Of a DNA stretch of 64,000 nt, positions 47,060 to 60,100 are shown in pieces. This stretch comes from Pratylenchus scribneri (Eukaryota; Nematoda; Chromadorea; Rhabditida; Pratylenchidae): contig JAQSEB010000134.1 in NCBI GenBank assembly GCA_030063045.1, positions 496,001-560,000 of the forward strand. Direction: 5' to 3'. The notes below the pieces were generated by a model. That model ran no database searches. It had not been told where the DNA came from and saw only the letters and a list, made by a program, of their open reading frames with translations. Position 1 is the stretch's first letter. Every line of letters starts with the position of its first letter. Both the position numbers and the translations under genes were made by a program.

Positions 47060-48574
47060 GAATATTGGCTGCAGGGCATTTGGTCGCAAAGCGCCATTTG
47101 ATGGAAACATTTGAGCGCGTGTGCACCCAACTCACTGATTTGGGTCGGGATTGCAACAATCCACTGATGTGTCAGATCGTGCGCAATAAACTGCCGAAAT
47201 CTGTCCTTTCTGAGCTCGTTAAAAGCCGAGCGTCAAGCTCTATTCCCGTGGGGAATGGACGAACTGCGAAATGGATTGTCCGAAATCCTCGCAATTCGGG
47301 AAAAGTTCAGAGATGTAGTCGTGAGGTCGCAACTCACAAAGATGCTCCTCAAGTTAGGAGGTAGAGATGGCAGCAGAGAAATGCCGACCCTCGTCGTCGA
47401 TACTATGCCCAAGTCTTGTCTGCAGTTCAGCAGAATGGAAAACCTAGACTCCCATGCCTATGGTGAAAAGGATACGACCAGTGGTTTTCAGAATGCCCTA
47501 ATGTCACTAGCATCGCGAAATGCAGACAGATACTTACTGATCAGAATCGGTGCCACAATTGCTTTGGCCATGGGTATTGCAATTTAGAATGTGCAAAGCC
47601 ACCATGCCATAAATGCCAAGGGAAACACCACCAGGCCATATGTTCCCAGAAAGAGGGAAATAATAGGCCAGAAGCAGAGCCGAAGAAGGCTCAAATGAAA
47701 TTCGTGAGATTTGCGTCTCTAGCAACTGGAGCCATTGCAGTCCCAACTGCGAAAGGCACTCCAGTATTGTCTGCTGTTGCAACTGTGCCAACACATATTG
47801 CCCACTGAGCGTATCCCCATTTGATCCCCAACTCGTGATGTTGGTGGCGGCCTTCGTCAATGCATTTGCTGATTCGGCTCCAAGGAAGCGAATCAAGGCA
47901 CTTGCATTCTTAGACCCAGTAACTCAGATATCGCTGATCAAAACGTCGTTCGTCAAGCAGCGCAGTCTACGCAAACTCGTGGATGTTGATTTTGATGTAG
48001 ATGCATTCCATTCCATGCACTCAATCAAGCCCCACAGCATAGTTTATGTTGAGCTCATTAATGGGAGCAACACGTGATTTTCTGCCCACAAATAGACTGG
48101 ATTGTTCCGTCAGTCTGCCGCGCTGGTTTCTATAGAGGAAACTTGGTGCCCATTGCTGAAGAGCACGACATTTTGATCGGAATGGGCGACTTCTGGAACT
48201 TCGTATTTAGCAGAGAGCTCATTAGCCCGGAGCTTTACAAAATTCAAACCTCGCTTGGCCCAATAATTTGTGGCCGAAACCAATTGGAGCCCTATATTAG
48301 GACTGAGAAGGTGACTTCGGCAATGGTAACTTCCGTACCCAAATCGGATCACAATAACAACTGCAAGCTGGACCGAACGAAGCAATTCTATGATCGACGA
48401 CAAAATGGCAAATCTGAAGAGCCCGAAAGAGGCTATGACGAGGCCGCATTGGAGCAGTTAAATCCTTCAGTTTGGCGCCCGGATGATGGCCGCTATCCCA
48501 TTAGTCGGCCTCGTGTGAAATATCCCACCAATCGACTCCATCAATTGGAATGCGAAGATAAATCGTCACATTGA
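47060..48574 (+). pseudogene. BEL/Pao retrotransposon remnant, Gag-protease, internally deleted
   Basis: Broken frames carry BEL/Pao features in order: a Gag DUF1759-like end (GRDCNNPLMCQIVRNKLPKS, about 47140-47215), CCHC zinc knuckles (CHNCFGHGYCNLEC and a second at 47590-47650, in another frame), and the retroviral-type protease region (DILIGMGDFWNF and SLGPIICGR, about 48165-48275). About 200 bp later comes RPRVKYPTNRLHQLE, the typical end of a BEL integrase. Reverse transcriptase, RNase H and most of the integrase are absent. Frameshifts and stops lie between all parts. It follows the 21-bp satellite directly. Confidence 0.8.
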
Positions 48575-48719
48575 AAAGTTTGAACCTAATGTAAGACTAA
48601 ATGGATTTAGAATACATTTAGGTTTTAGGATCAATTATTTCTATCGTAGAAAGTAATTATTTATATTTAAGGTTAAATGTTGGTAGTATTCAAAGAACTT
48701 TAATAGGCTTTTGTAAATC

Positions 48720-49690
48720 AAGCGCATTGACTCATTTGCGGCTCGATTGGAATTCTTCAAAAATGCTAAATTCCCGAAAGTCCTGTCATAATTCATTTGC
48801 GCGAATGCGAAAGGAAAGAAAAGGAGGAGGAGGAGCAAAAACGAAAATTATTGAGGGAAAATCCAGACCAATTCTACCCAGAGGAAGCGAAATTTGGTGT
48901 TGGCATAGGCAATCTTAAAATCCTTTGAAAAGGCCCTGCTTTACGCCCCTGATGATCCTGACTTCCAGCGTCGCAGAGAGGAAGCAATACAAAAGAGGGT
49001 CCTCGCTTTGGGCGCCTTAACCACTGCAGAGGCACGCAAAAATCGCCGCTAAAAAATTAAGCGGCAATTATATTAGAGTGGTCCAAAATGCAATGAACGA
49101 TCCCGAAATTCCTTTGGCTTTAACCAAACCATTTTCCAGAGACCGAAAAGCAAGCGGCCACCGTTCGCGATCCCGGACCCATTATCGTTCTCAACATCGA
49201 TCAAGTCGCAAAAGGGGCCATGCGAACAGCTCCAGTGAGCGTGATTCCCGTAATCGGCGCTCCCTCGAGAGAGATGATCGTGGATGCAAAATTTAACCCT
49301 TTGGTTATTTCTCTCCGCCTCGAAAACATTCCCGTCGAGATCGTGAACCGAATTCTCCGGAACATTCGCGCAACCGTGCACAAGGGCCAACCACCCATCC
49401 TCCTCGTTCAATTCCCAGTCAAATCGCCCCTTCAAATTTTCCAGCAAAGATGGAAAATCCAGCAAATTGAGTTCCGGAATGTGTACTCGCTTTTGACCTC
49501 AACACGTTGACAACCTCACTCGGTGCCATCAAAAGTGCATGATCCAGCCTTTATCAAGCACTCCACAGCTTTGAGCAGGCAATTGGTGAAGCATTGGCCG
49601 AGGAAAAGCAAAGCATGTTGTCCGCCCCCCCTATGTCGCCAAGATTGTCGACGAGAAGGATGTTAAAAGGAAATTGGGGTAAGAATTGGA
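48720..49690 (+). pseudogene. Degenerate coding stretch with RS-like segment
   Basis: Protein-like pieces in shifting frames: RLEFFKNAKFPKVLS (about 48745), RKLLRENPDQFYPEEAKFGV (about 48845-48900), FEKALLYAPDDPDFQRRREE (about 48930-48985) and then a Ser/Arg-rich stretch (49140-49290) with SRSR- and RSSRKR-type strings. Codon-like composition with several stops suggests a decayed gene or processed copy, perhaps of an RS-domain RNA-binding protein. The parent is not recognised. Confidence 0.4.
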
Positions 49691-50215
49691 AATGAGGGAA
49701 GAATTTTGAGGGAAAATTGAAAGGGAATGATTTGATTGATGAATTATTTTTATTTAATTATTCATATTTTTTACTCAATCCATTAATGGCAAATTCCCCT
49801 TCATATCCACCCAATTTATTGCTTTATCAAATCTCCAATCCATTTTAATCCATCCATCCATAATTAATTAAGTTCCATTTATTTATTTCCATCATGGCCA
49901 ATGGCCAAATTTCCTTCACTTCTCCATTACTTTTCCATCAAAACAACCACCTTTATTGCCTTTTGACTCCGCCCCAATCCAATATATATTTGTTCTCCAT
50001 TCACTTTTATTTATAAGCTTTTCATTCATTTTTTCCTTCTAATTTTAACCACATCGAATTTAAAACCAATATATTTTGAAATTTACCGTAAAAATAAACT
50101 TCTTCTCTTGGATTGATAGATTGAGGGAATTTTTGATTGGAGGGGAAATTTTTATTCAAAGCCCAGCGGGTTTTTTCCCTTCCTTTGCCGCCATCCTCTT
50201 TTAATTTGATTTCTT
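49690..50215. other. Non-coding spacer before the satellite
   Basis: AT-rich, with loose CCATCCATCCATAATTAATT and TTTATTTCCATCATGGCC words. No gene or clear repeat. Confidence 0.4.
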
Positions 50216-52995
50216 AATAATAAAAAAATAAATACATTTATATGAATTTTATAATATGCAAATGAGAGATATTTTTTATTTTATTTATTTCTAAGTAGCT
50301 ATGAAAGAGAATATTTATATTTTAGTAGTCTAAATTAATTTCAATGAAAATAATTAAGAAATATGTAATTAAAATAAATTTATTATGAAAATATTCGAAT
50401 GGGTATTGACACTTTTTTCGATTAGTTTTTTCTTTTATTAATATTTATTATTTTCATAAATAATTGAAATGTAATATTGAACGAACCATAAATAATATTT
50501 ATTTTTTAATTTAAATTTTTAAGAATAAAAAAATAAATACATTTATATGAATTTTATAATATGCAAATGGGTATTTAAAAAATGGAGAGATATTTTCAAT
50601 TTTATTTATTTCTAAGTAGCTATGAAAGAGAATATTTATATTTTAGTAGTCAAAATTAATTTCATATAAATTTATTTAAAAAGAAATGATTTAAACAAAT
50701 TTATTTATTCGAATGGGTATTGGCACTTTTTTCGATTAGTTTTTTCTTTTAGCAATATTTATTATTTCCATAAATAATTGAAATGTAATATTGAACGAAC
50801 CATAAATAATATTTATTTTTTAATTTAATTTTTTAAGAGTAAAAAAATAAATACATTTATATGAATTTTATAATATGCAATTGGGTATTTAAAAAATGGA
50901 GAGATATTTGCTATTTTATTTATTTCTAAGTAGCTATGAAAGAGAATATTCATATTTTAATAATCTAGATTAATTTCATATAAATTTATTTAAAAAGAAA
51001 TGATTTAAACAAATTTATTATGAAAATATTCGAATGGGTATTGACACTTTTTTCGATTAGTTTTTTCTTTTAGCAATATTTATTATTTCCATAAATAATT
51101 GAAATGTAATATTGTTCGTACCATAAATAATATTTATTTTTTAATTTAATTTTTTAAGAGTAAAAAAATAAATACATTTAAATGAATTTTATAATATGCA
51201 ATTGGGTATTTAAAAAATGGAGAGATATTTGCTATTTTATTTATTTCTAAGTAGCTATGAAAGAGAATTTTCATATTTTAGTTGTCTAAATTAATTTCAT
51301 ATAAATTTATTTAAAAAGAAATGATTTAAACAAATTTATTATGAAAATATTCGAATGGGTATTGGCACTTTTTTCGATTAGTTTTTTCTTTTATTAATAT
51401 TTATTATTTTCATAAATAATTGAAATGTAATATTGAACGAACCATAAATAATATTTATTTTTTAATTTAATTTTTTAAGAATAAAAAAATAAATACATTT
51501 ATATGAATTTTATAATATGCAAATGGGTATTTAAAAAATGGAGAGATATTTTCAATTTTATTTATTTCTAAGTAGCTATGAAAGAGAATATTTATATTTT
51601 AGTAGTCAAAATTAATTTCATATAAATTTATTTAAAAAGAAATGATTTAAACAAATTTATTTATTCGAATGGGTATTGGCACTTTTTTCGATTAGTTTTT
51701 TCTTTTAGCAATATTTATTATTTCCATAAATAATTGAAATGTAATATTGAACGAACCATAAATAATATTTATTTTTTAATTTAATTTTTTAAGAGTAAAA
51801 AAATAAATACATTTATATGAATTTTATAATATGCAATTGTGTATTTAAAAAATGGAGAGATATTTTCTATTTTATTTATTTCTATGTAGCTATGAAAGAG
51901 AATATTTATATTTTAGTAGTCAAAATTAATTTCAATGAAAATAATTAAGAAATATGCAATTAAAATAAATTTATATTGAAAATATTCGAATGGGTATTGA
52001 CACTTTTTTCGATTAGTTTTTCTTTTATTAATATTTATTATTTTCATAAATTATTGAAATGTAATATTGAACGAACCATAAATAATATTTATTTTTTAAT
52101 TTAATTTTTTAAGAATAAAAAAATAAATACATTTATATGAATTTTATAATATGCAAATGGGTATTTAAAAAATGGAGAGATATTTTCAATTTTATTTATT
52201 TCTAAGTAGCTATGAAAGAGAATATTTATATTTTAATAGTCAAAATTAATTTCATATAAATTTATTTAAAAAGAAATGATTTAAACAAATTTATTATGAA
52301 AATATTCGAATGGGTATTGGCACTTTTTTCGATTAGTTTTTTCTTTTAGCAATATTTATTATTTCCATAAATAATTGAAATGTAATATTGAACGAACCAT
52401 AAATAATATTTATTTTTTAATTTAATTTTTTAAGAGTAAAAAAATAAATACATTTATATGAATTTTATAATATGCAATTGGGTATTTAAAAAATGGAGAG
52501 ATATTTGCTATTTTATTTATTTCTAAGTAGCTATGAAAGAGAATATTCATATTTTAATAATCTAGATTAATTTCATATAAATTTATTTAAAAAGAAATGA
52601 TTTAAACAAATTTATTATGAAAATATTCGAATGGGTATTGACACTTTTTTCGATTAGTTTTTTCTTTTAGCAATATTTATTATTTCCATAAATAATTGAA
52701 ATGTAATATTGTTCGTACCATAAATAATATTTATTTTTTAATTTAATTTTTTAAGAGTAAAAAAATAAATACATTTAAATGAATTTTATAATATGCAATT
52801 GGGTATTTAAAAAATGGAGAGATATTTGCTATTTTATTTATTTCTAAGTAGCTATGAAAGAGAATTTTCATATTTTAGTTGTCTAAATTAATTTCATATA
52901 AATTTATTTAAAAAGAAATGATTTAAACAAATTTATTATGAAAATATTCGAATGGGTATTGGCACTTTTTTCGATTAGTTTTTTCTTTTAGCAAT
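50215..52995. repeat. Satellite, 314-321 bp monomers, nine copies, higher-order structure
   Basis: The marker CGATTAGTTTTTTC falls at 50419, 50733, 51054, 51375, 51689, 52010, 52330, 52651 and 52972 (spacings 314, 321, 321, 314, 321, 320, 321, 321). Monomer variants follow the order o-a-b-c-a-o-a-b-c, and b-c segments about 1,597 bp apart are almost identical. Variants are marked by TGCAAATGGG or TGCAATTGGG, by TATTTTCAAT or TATTTGCTAT, and by ATTAAGAAATATG in type o. It ends abruptly at 52995, against the BEL remnant. Confidence 0.95.
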
Positions 52996-53037
52996 ATACC
53001 CACTGGTTATAGTGTTCAACCCATCCAGTCCATTTTA

Positions 53038-55286
53038 TCAAATATTCAATTTGATTATTTCTTTTCTTTTATTCAATACTTTTTCCACTGAGTACCATTC
53101 TGGATTTTCTTCCTTCATCTTTGCTGAAATTTTGTTTTTCTTTTCATTCCAATATATTTCTCTCATTTTTGTTTTACTAAAATTATAATTTACTTTTGTC
53201 TCTCCTTCAATTTTGAACAAATTTGTTTTCATATCCATTTGCTTTTCTTTTATTGAACTTTTATTTTCTTTTTTGATTTCTTCCTTAATCAAATATTTTA
53301 TTCCCATTTTTTGGGAACTCATTAAATAAGTTATTTGACTTTCATGACTGATATTTTCATCGAGCATTCCTCGACCAATTATTATTTTTCCGATCCGCGA
53401 AATGGATATGCTAAATCCACTTGGCAATATTTGTTCTTCTCTAACTTTTAGTTCGGTCCAAAAATCCATTCCCAATAATACATCAGGTTTTTGGAAATTA
53501 TTTAGTATCATCAATTTTTCCTTTTTCATTATTTGTTCGTCGAAATCAGACAATTTAATTATTGGCATTTTATTCACAATAAATGTGATGTTGTTCAATG
53601 TGAGAATCATTTTTTCCCCAGCGGAATCTAATAATCCAATTTTAACAATTTCACTTGGATATGATTTTATTTCCTTTTCACCAAAATTTGTAAATCACAA
53701 TTTTGTTTTTCAATTATTGGCAAATTCAATTGTTTGCTTAATTCTTTTGTAATAAATGAACGTTGAGCGCCTGGATCAATGAATATATTGACCATTTTGC
53801 ATTTTGCTGGTTCTTTTGGATTGAACACTTTGCATTCAGTTGTCATTAATAACACTTGATTCCATCTTTTAATATTAGAGCTATATTCATTTGTTTTTGT
53901 TCCTTTTTCATATTGCATAATGCCTTTGGGTGATTTTCTTTACAATGAAAACATTTACTTGGCTTTTTGCAATCGTTGGCAATGTGACGTCTTTTCAAGC
54001 ATTTGAAACAAAGTTTCTTTATGCCTGTTATTTCAATTCTCTCTTTTCGAGTTGATTATTTTTGACATTTGTCGTGTCTGTGATTTTCTTGACAAAATGC
54101 GCAGGGAACAAATTTTCTTGTGCGGTCTTGAATTCCTGCACTGATGAATCCATGGCCAGTGAATCCTCTTTTGTTTCGGATTGTTTTTTGTGGAAGGATT
54201 TCTTTTCAAATACATATTCCACCATTGTTTCTTGTATTTCAGTTTCTTGCATGATGGACTCTATTAAAGTTTCTCTGAACAATTGAGTATCCCAGTTATT
54301 TTTGTGCTCAGATTTTTTCAACAGAATTTTTCTCAAGAAATTTTTGTTCAGTTTTTTCTCGAGCATCAAGTATACTGGAGCGGTTCAATATCCTTTCCCT
54401 GCATTGTCTACCTCTCTGGCCAAACTTTCAAGTTGAAGACTGAATTGTGCTGTTTCTTCAAGTGTTTCAGCTTTTTTCAAATTTGCTAATTCGGTATATA
54501 ATGTTCGAATATAGGTATCCTTGTCTCCATAATTTCCTTTTAGTAGTTTCCAAGCTGTTTTATAATTATCATCATCCAATCTTAATCCGCCAATGAGCGT
54601 ATATGCTGGACCTCTCAATAGTGATTTCAAATAATTCAATTTTTCAATATTTGAACAACGGACTGCCGAATTAAATGCTTCTTCAAATGCGAAATATTCT
54701 CTTCTGTCACCACTGAATGGCTTTATTTTTAGCGAAGGCAATTGATAATGTGATGAAAACTTGGTTGCGCTGTTGCGCCTTGATTTTGAGTTTGATCAAC
54801 TGCATAAGCTGCCATTTGCTTTGCATGATCTCTTAATTCTGCTCTTTCAACTCTTACCGCTTTCAGTTTCAAGTTTTTGCTTGTGCCATCATTTTTTGAA
54901 TATAAATCTCTCAATTCATGAAGCTTGATTGCGGCTTCTTCCAATTTGGTATTAAGTTTTTCAGTCGTTGCGAATTGATTGTATTGCTGTGATTCTTGTT
55001 CTCTATCCTCGAGATTCATAAATTTCATGTAATCAATCCATTCATTGAGAGCTTGGTTTATGAATTTTCCCTTTTCCTCGATGAATTCAATTTCTTTCAT
55101 TGTTCTATCAACAGCATTTTCAATTGCAATGGCATTTTCTCTGTTGCTCAAATTATCATCTTTTGTGACTTCGAGATCTGTGACGGATTTTATTTTGCTT
55201 AATGCTTTCAGTGCAGTTGAAATTCGATTTCTGAATATGGATGACATTTTCGAGTTTGCTTCAGATGTTTGAGGTTTTGTTGCCAT
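53038..55286 (-). pseudogene. BEL/Pao retrotransposon, Gag to protease, 3' part lost
   Basis: Reading down from 55286: a Gag N-terminal coiled segment (about 185 codons), then a DUF1759 region at 54741-54385 (IKPFSGDRREYFAFEEAF, LNYLKSLLRGPAY, NYGDKDTYIRTL), CCHC knuckles near 54010-53930 (CFKCLKRRHIANDC, CFHCKENHPKALC), the DUF1758 aspartic protease at about 53825-53715 (IFIDPGAQRSFIT) and its C-terminal part at 53610-53038 (VLLGMDFWTEL, GRGMLDE). Frames change at least four times. There is no reverse transcriptase: the element stops where the satellite begins. The LTR lies just upstream at 55528-56252. Confidence 0.88.
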
Positions 55287-55504
55287 TAATCGTTTGCGGC
55301 TTTAATTCTTTTGAAGTTTATTGGCTTAGTGTTTATCAAGTTTGTTTGATTTGTGCCTTTCAAATTTATTTGTGGCTTTCGCCTTTCAGATTTGTTTGTG
55401 GCTTGCGCCTTTGAAGATTGTTTGTTAAGCTGTTTTCTCAGCTTTCACGTTTTTATAGCTGTTTAATCAGCTGTTTTTCTTTCGCAAAATTCAAACTTTA
55501 CCTT

Positions 55505-55525
55505 CGGGTCACGTCGGGGCCACCA
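55505..55525 (-). promoter_or_regulatory. Primer-binding site of the BEL/Pao element
   Basis: Directly after the LTR end, on the minus strand, lies TGGTGGCCCCGACGTGACCC. It is complementary to a tRNA 3' end finishing in CCA, as expected for minus-strand priming. Which tRNA cannot be told from this window. Confidence 0.6.
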
Positions 55526-55527
55526 AT

Positions 55528-56252
55528 TGTTGCAATTCTCAATTGCAGATTGATGCAATTGAATGCAGCTTGCTCTTGACAGAGCGCGTATTCAAAGTTT
55601 TGGGGAAGGAAGTTTGATTGGGGCGAAAGGAGTCCGCTCTCAGTCCGACTCTAGAGTCTGGACTACCTCAAAGTTTAAGAGTGGGCTTTTGGATAATGTC
55701 CTTAAAGAGATTTTCCTATTGAGTCCTTTATGAGAACTTTCGAAAGAGTTTATTGATCGGTAAACAAAAGATTTTATTGAAGCGGCGAACTGAGAAATAT
55801 GAATTTGGGGGGAGTTTATATAATGGACGAATTTGATCTATTTTGTGGGATACTATGATCAAGTGTGTGAAAAAAAAGGAAAAAATTTTGATCGAAAGAT
55901 TGGTCTTTTGATGTGGACTCTTGATCTGACCAATTTCCTTTCGACTCCCATTTTGGTTATGGATGATCATTCACTTGATCAACATTTTGTCGGCCCATCC
56001 TATTTTTTGTTGCCATTTTTGCCCAATTTTTGCAAACCATTTCGTTGAAAAGGAATTTTGACCGCCCCTCTATTTTGTAATTGGTTGTAGTCACAACTGA
56101 TGACGCGCCTCTTCCTTTTTCGCTCCTCTCCGATCATTGATCGCGGCCCTTTCCCTCTTTCCTTTCTGCTGGAGTTCAAGTTCCCTTTTTTGCACGTGGA
56201 CATCTCCTCATTGCTGCCCTCGGATTTTCCAAATCCGAGTCGCTTCGCAACA
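55528..56252 (-). repeat. 5' LTR of the BEL/Pao element, 725 bp
   Basis: On the minus strand it begins TGTTGCGAAGCGACTCGG and ends TGAGAATTGCAACA, giving TG...CA ends with a short inverted TGTTGC/GCAACA. A TATATAAACTCC box near 55815 could drive transcription toward Gag. The matching 3' LTR is not in the window; the downstream half is gone. Confidence 0.75.
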
Positions 56253-56269
56253 TGCGAAATTATGAGATA

Positions 56270-56990
56270 GAATAAATCGGGTAGCGCCTTACCCTATGCT
56301 TGACTATTCAATTATCTTAATACCAAAAATACCATATACTTAGTAATACCGTATGGCAAGTATACTGTAATGCTAAAACGCCATAATGTTCGCACTCTCT
56401 ATTACCATATATTTGACTAATTAATCACCCTAATACGCAAACTACGTATAGTTGGCCATACCATATACCAAGTTAATTGTAATGCAAATTCATTGCCACC
56501 ATTGTATTCAGTACCATAGATTACCCTAAACTTGACTATTCAGTTGCCATAATATTAAAAATACCGTATAAATATAGTTGGTTCAAACCGTATACCAAGT
56601 ATATTGTAATGCGAAATATTGTCAACATCGTTTTTAGAACCCCTGATAACACTATATTTGACATTCCAATTACTCTAATACTAAAAATTCCGAATACTTG
56701 TGTAAACCATATACTAAGTGTACTGTAATTCAAAAAATACAAAACCAATGCCACATTTTCAGCACATCCGAAAACCCCACGCCGCCATCAAACTTTTCAG
56801 CTCAATTCATCTTCTAAAACAGAAAACACAAATCGAACACAAACTATAAATATTGAAGACGGGAAACAGAACTCTAAAATCATATGTAGGATTTTAAATT
56901 GCAAATAAATTTATCACAAACTATTTTGAATCTGAGTTAAGATGGGTGTTTATTTTTTTTTTATAAATGCATTGATTGATTCCCGAAATG
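56270..56990. repeat. Dispersed repeat with ACCGTATA and AAGTATACTGTAATGC units
   Basis: Four or five loose repeats of about 110-120 bp: ACCATATACTTAGTAATACC, AAGTATACTGTAATGC, then TACCATATATTTGACTA. The 3' part matches 38050-38350. No gene is seen. Confidence 0.6.
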
Positions 56991-57100
56991 TTTAATTGTA
57001 TTTTTCGGACTCAAATATTTTCATATTTTAAAAATTTATCAATATTATTTTTATAGATAAAAAGAGTTTTCAATTATTGATATAAATCATCGAACAATTA

Positions 57101-60100
57101 ATGAATCGAAATCGCCAATTACATTGTCAACGCTGCCGATTGCGTGGTCATGGCCAAGGGAGTCCCATGTGCCCATTATTCCAACAAGCAGGAGAAATAT
57201 ATGTGGTCAAATATTACATTGTGAATGTAGGTTCAATTATTAATTTTATTTGTACAGAACCAAAAAGTTTAAAAAATGACTTTAATAATCAATAATTTTC
57301 AACTCTAAAATTTGGATTTCTTTTTATAAAAATTTTTGACTAATTTATAATAAGACAATTAGATTCAAAAATGATGAAAAAATGAACATATAATTTGGAA
57401 ATTGATATAGAGAAAGGTATCTTAGGGAAGTTCTAAGTTATAATTAAAAATTAAAAAGAGCTGAATGATTATTGAGTAAATAATACTTATCTAATAAAAT
57501 GTTTAGTAGAAAATAAAGACATTTCTGTATAAAAATAAAAACATTTTCGAAAATCATTTTTGGTAGGAAGGAATCCTTCGCATATTAATTCATACTAATT
57601 TTTTTTTGTAAAAATGAGATTAAATTTTATTATTTTTTAAAAATATTACGTTTAATTTTACTGATATTTTAGAACGGTGTGAGAGTGGCAATATTTCGGC
57701 ACCATGGACTCGTGGTCAACGGAATTGGTACTTTTTGATTAATAAAAAATATAGTTAATATTTATTGCTAGAATATTCTTATGGGCCCAGAGGCACGAGA
57801 ATAAATCAACCAGGAAGATGTTATAGTAGGAATGGTGCACAATTAATGTAAGTCGGCTTATTACAATAATTAAATTAACCATTAGAATTTTTATAATACA
57901 AGAATTTTTTTATGCCTGACATCTCGATATTAATCATTATTTTATTTTCAACTAGCCATTTGTAGATTCTGATAGTCAAAATATTGATTGGGCTAGATTG
58001 ATTTAAGAAGAGAATTAATTTAACAGTGAATGACTCCAGAATGAGTGAGATTTGGAAGGGGAAGGAGGAAATTGACACAATTTATATAATAGAATTGTGA
58101 GTAGAAATGATTATTGAGGGAAAAATAATATAGATCAAATGTTCATCATTCGAATCTTCATTTATATATGTCAAAAAAAATTGATTTTCAATGAGACAAA
58201 AAATATTGTTTGGCTATTTAGTGAATATTTTTGCTTAATAATTTTTATTTTGAAAAAAAATTTTCAATAAAATTTTAATATTTCACATTATGCGCTAATT
58301 TAGTTATCATAATGAAGGAACTCAATTTTAAGAGTATTGTTATTGAGAGATTCAATTAGCAAATTGTAAGCGGCTAGCCAAAAAAATATAATTAAAAAAT
58401 ACACATATATTTTATAAAATTCTTGTATTTTAAAAATTCCATTATATAATTCAACAATTATATTATTTATACACTGGTTAAGTGGTTACCATCAATTGAT
58501 TCATTATCGAACAAACCTTGACAATCAACAAGTGCGAGATATCCTTCAAGCATTGAGAGAAGATCATTTCCGTGGCCCAGATTATTGTGTTTTAAATAAC
58601 AATTGCATCCATTTTGCATGCCAATTGCTTCAAAGAATTTTCAATGAAGAACATCCGTATGAAGAATTTAATACCCCGGCAGTATTGGTTCAATACCCAG
58701 CGAGAAGCATCCGCCGTGCTCTTCAATTCTTTGGTTTGCAATATGCTGATGATTGGCAATTTCTTCAACATCATGCTCATCTCCCGCAAGTTCGTTGCCC
58801 ATTATGCATGGTATGTAAATTTTTTGAAATATTTATTTAAATTAAAAAAATCAATATTTTATTTGATGAAAAAATCTTTCTGATTTGCTAATTTTAAAAA
58901 GCAAAAATAATTACTATAATGATTAAAAATTTAAACCATAAATTAGAGATATATTTTGGAAAAACAAAAACGAATTGAGTTATCGACTATATTATTTGAT
59001 AAAATAACAATAGATAAATTTTAAAAATTTTTGTCATTTAATATTTTTCAAATAATTAAAATTATTTTCTGGGAATTTCGGGGTAGGAAAATACAAATTT
59101 AGTTTCAGTTTGAATATTTTTCTTGATGATAATTAATGAAAATTTCCAATTGAGAATAATAGACTTATCAACGTTGAATAAAATGAAGGTATTGTTGAGA
59201 TTTTAACTTCATAACAAGACAAATTAAAAGCATATAAGTTAGCCTTTATAAATAAATAAAGAGAAAAATTAAGAAATAAAAATATAATATATATGATGCA
59301 TCGAATTTTGGGAATAAGTGATTCTCAGGAATCACTAGCGAATTCTGGGAATTCCGATTTTTGCTTGCCAGTTTAGTGAATCTCGAGATTCACTAGCGAA
59401 TTTTAGTAATTCCAGAATATACAGTCCAGACTAGCGAATCCTGGCAATGGCTACTAATTTTGAAAAATTGAAATCAGAACATAACGAAATAAAATAAGAA
59501 CAGGCCTAAATAAAATCCGAATAGGCCTAAATAAAATCAGAAATTACTAAAATAAAATCAGGATTGCTCGCAACTAAATCAGAACTGGTCGAAAGAAAAA
59601 CAGACCAGTCCGAAATAAAATAAGAATAGGCCAAAACCGAATCCGATCAGGCCAAAATCAAATCAAAACAGAAATAATTTTTATCAGAATAGTCAGAATT
59701 ATTATTGGAATTATTATAAGAACAAGAATTAATATCATTAAATAAAGAATTCTAATTTTATTCTGATAATTATTCTGACTTTTCCGATAATAATTTGACT
59801 GTTCTGATAGTAATTATTACTGTTCTAATTTGATTCCTGGCTGTTCTGATTTTATTTCGGCCTGTTTTGGTTTTCATTTCACCATGTATGATTTTTTTCG
59901 AACCGCTCTGATATAATTTTTGCATTTCCGAATTTATTTAAGCAGTTTTGATTTTATTTAAGTCTATTCTGATTTCGTTTCATTTTTCCAAAATTAACAA
60001 GCGATTCCCAGGATTCGCTAGCCTGGGCTACTGTATTCTAGGATTCCTAGAATTCGCTAGTGAATCCCGGAAATCACTAAATTGGCTAGCGAGGAAATCC

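Noticed and set aside
46337..47159. Several long overlapping ORFs (203-255 codons) on both strands
   Set aside because: They are a 21-bp tandem repeat (7 codons) with no stop in the unit, so four frames stay open. No start context, splice site or composition supports a gene.
53038..56252. An intact, active BEL/Pao retrotransposon
   Set aside because: LTR, primer-binding site, Gag and protease can be seen, but frames are broken at several points and reverse transcriptase, integrase and the second LTR are absent.
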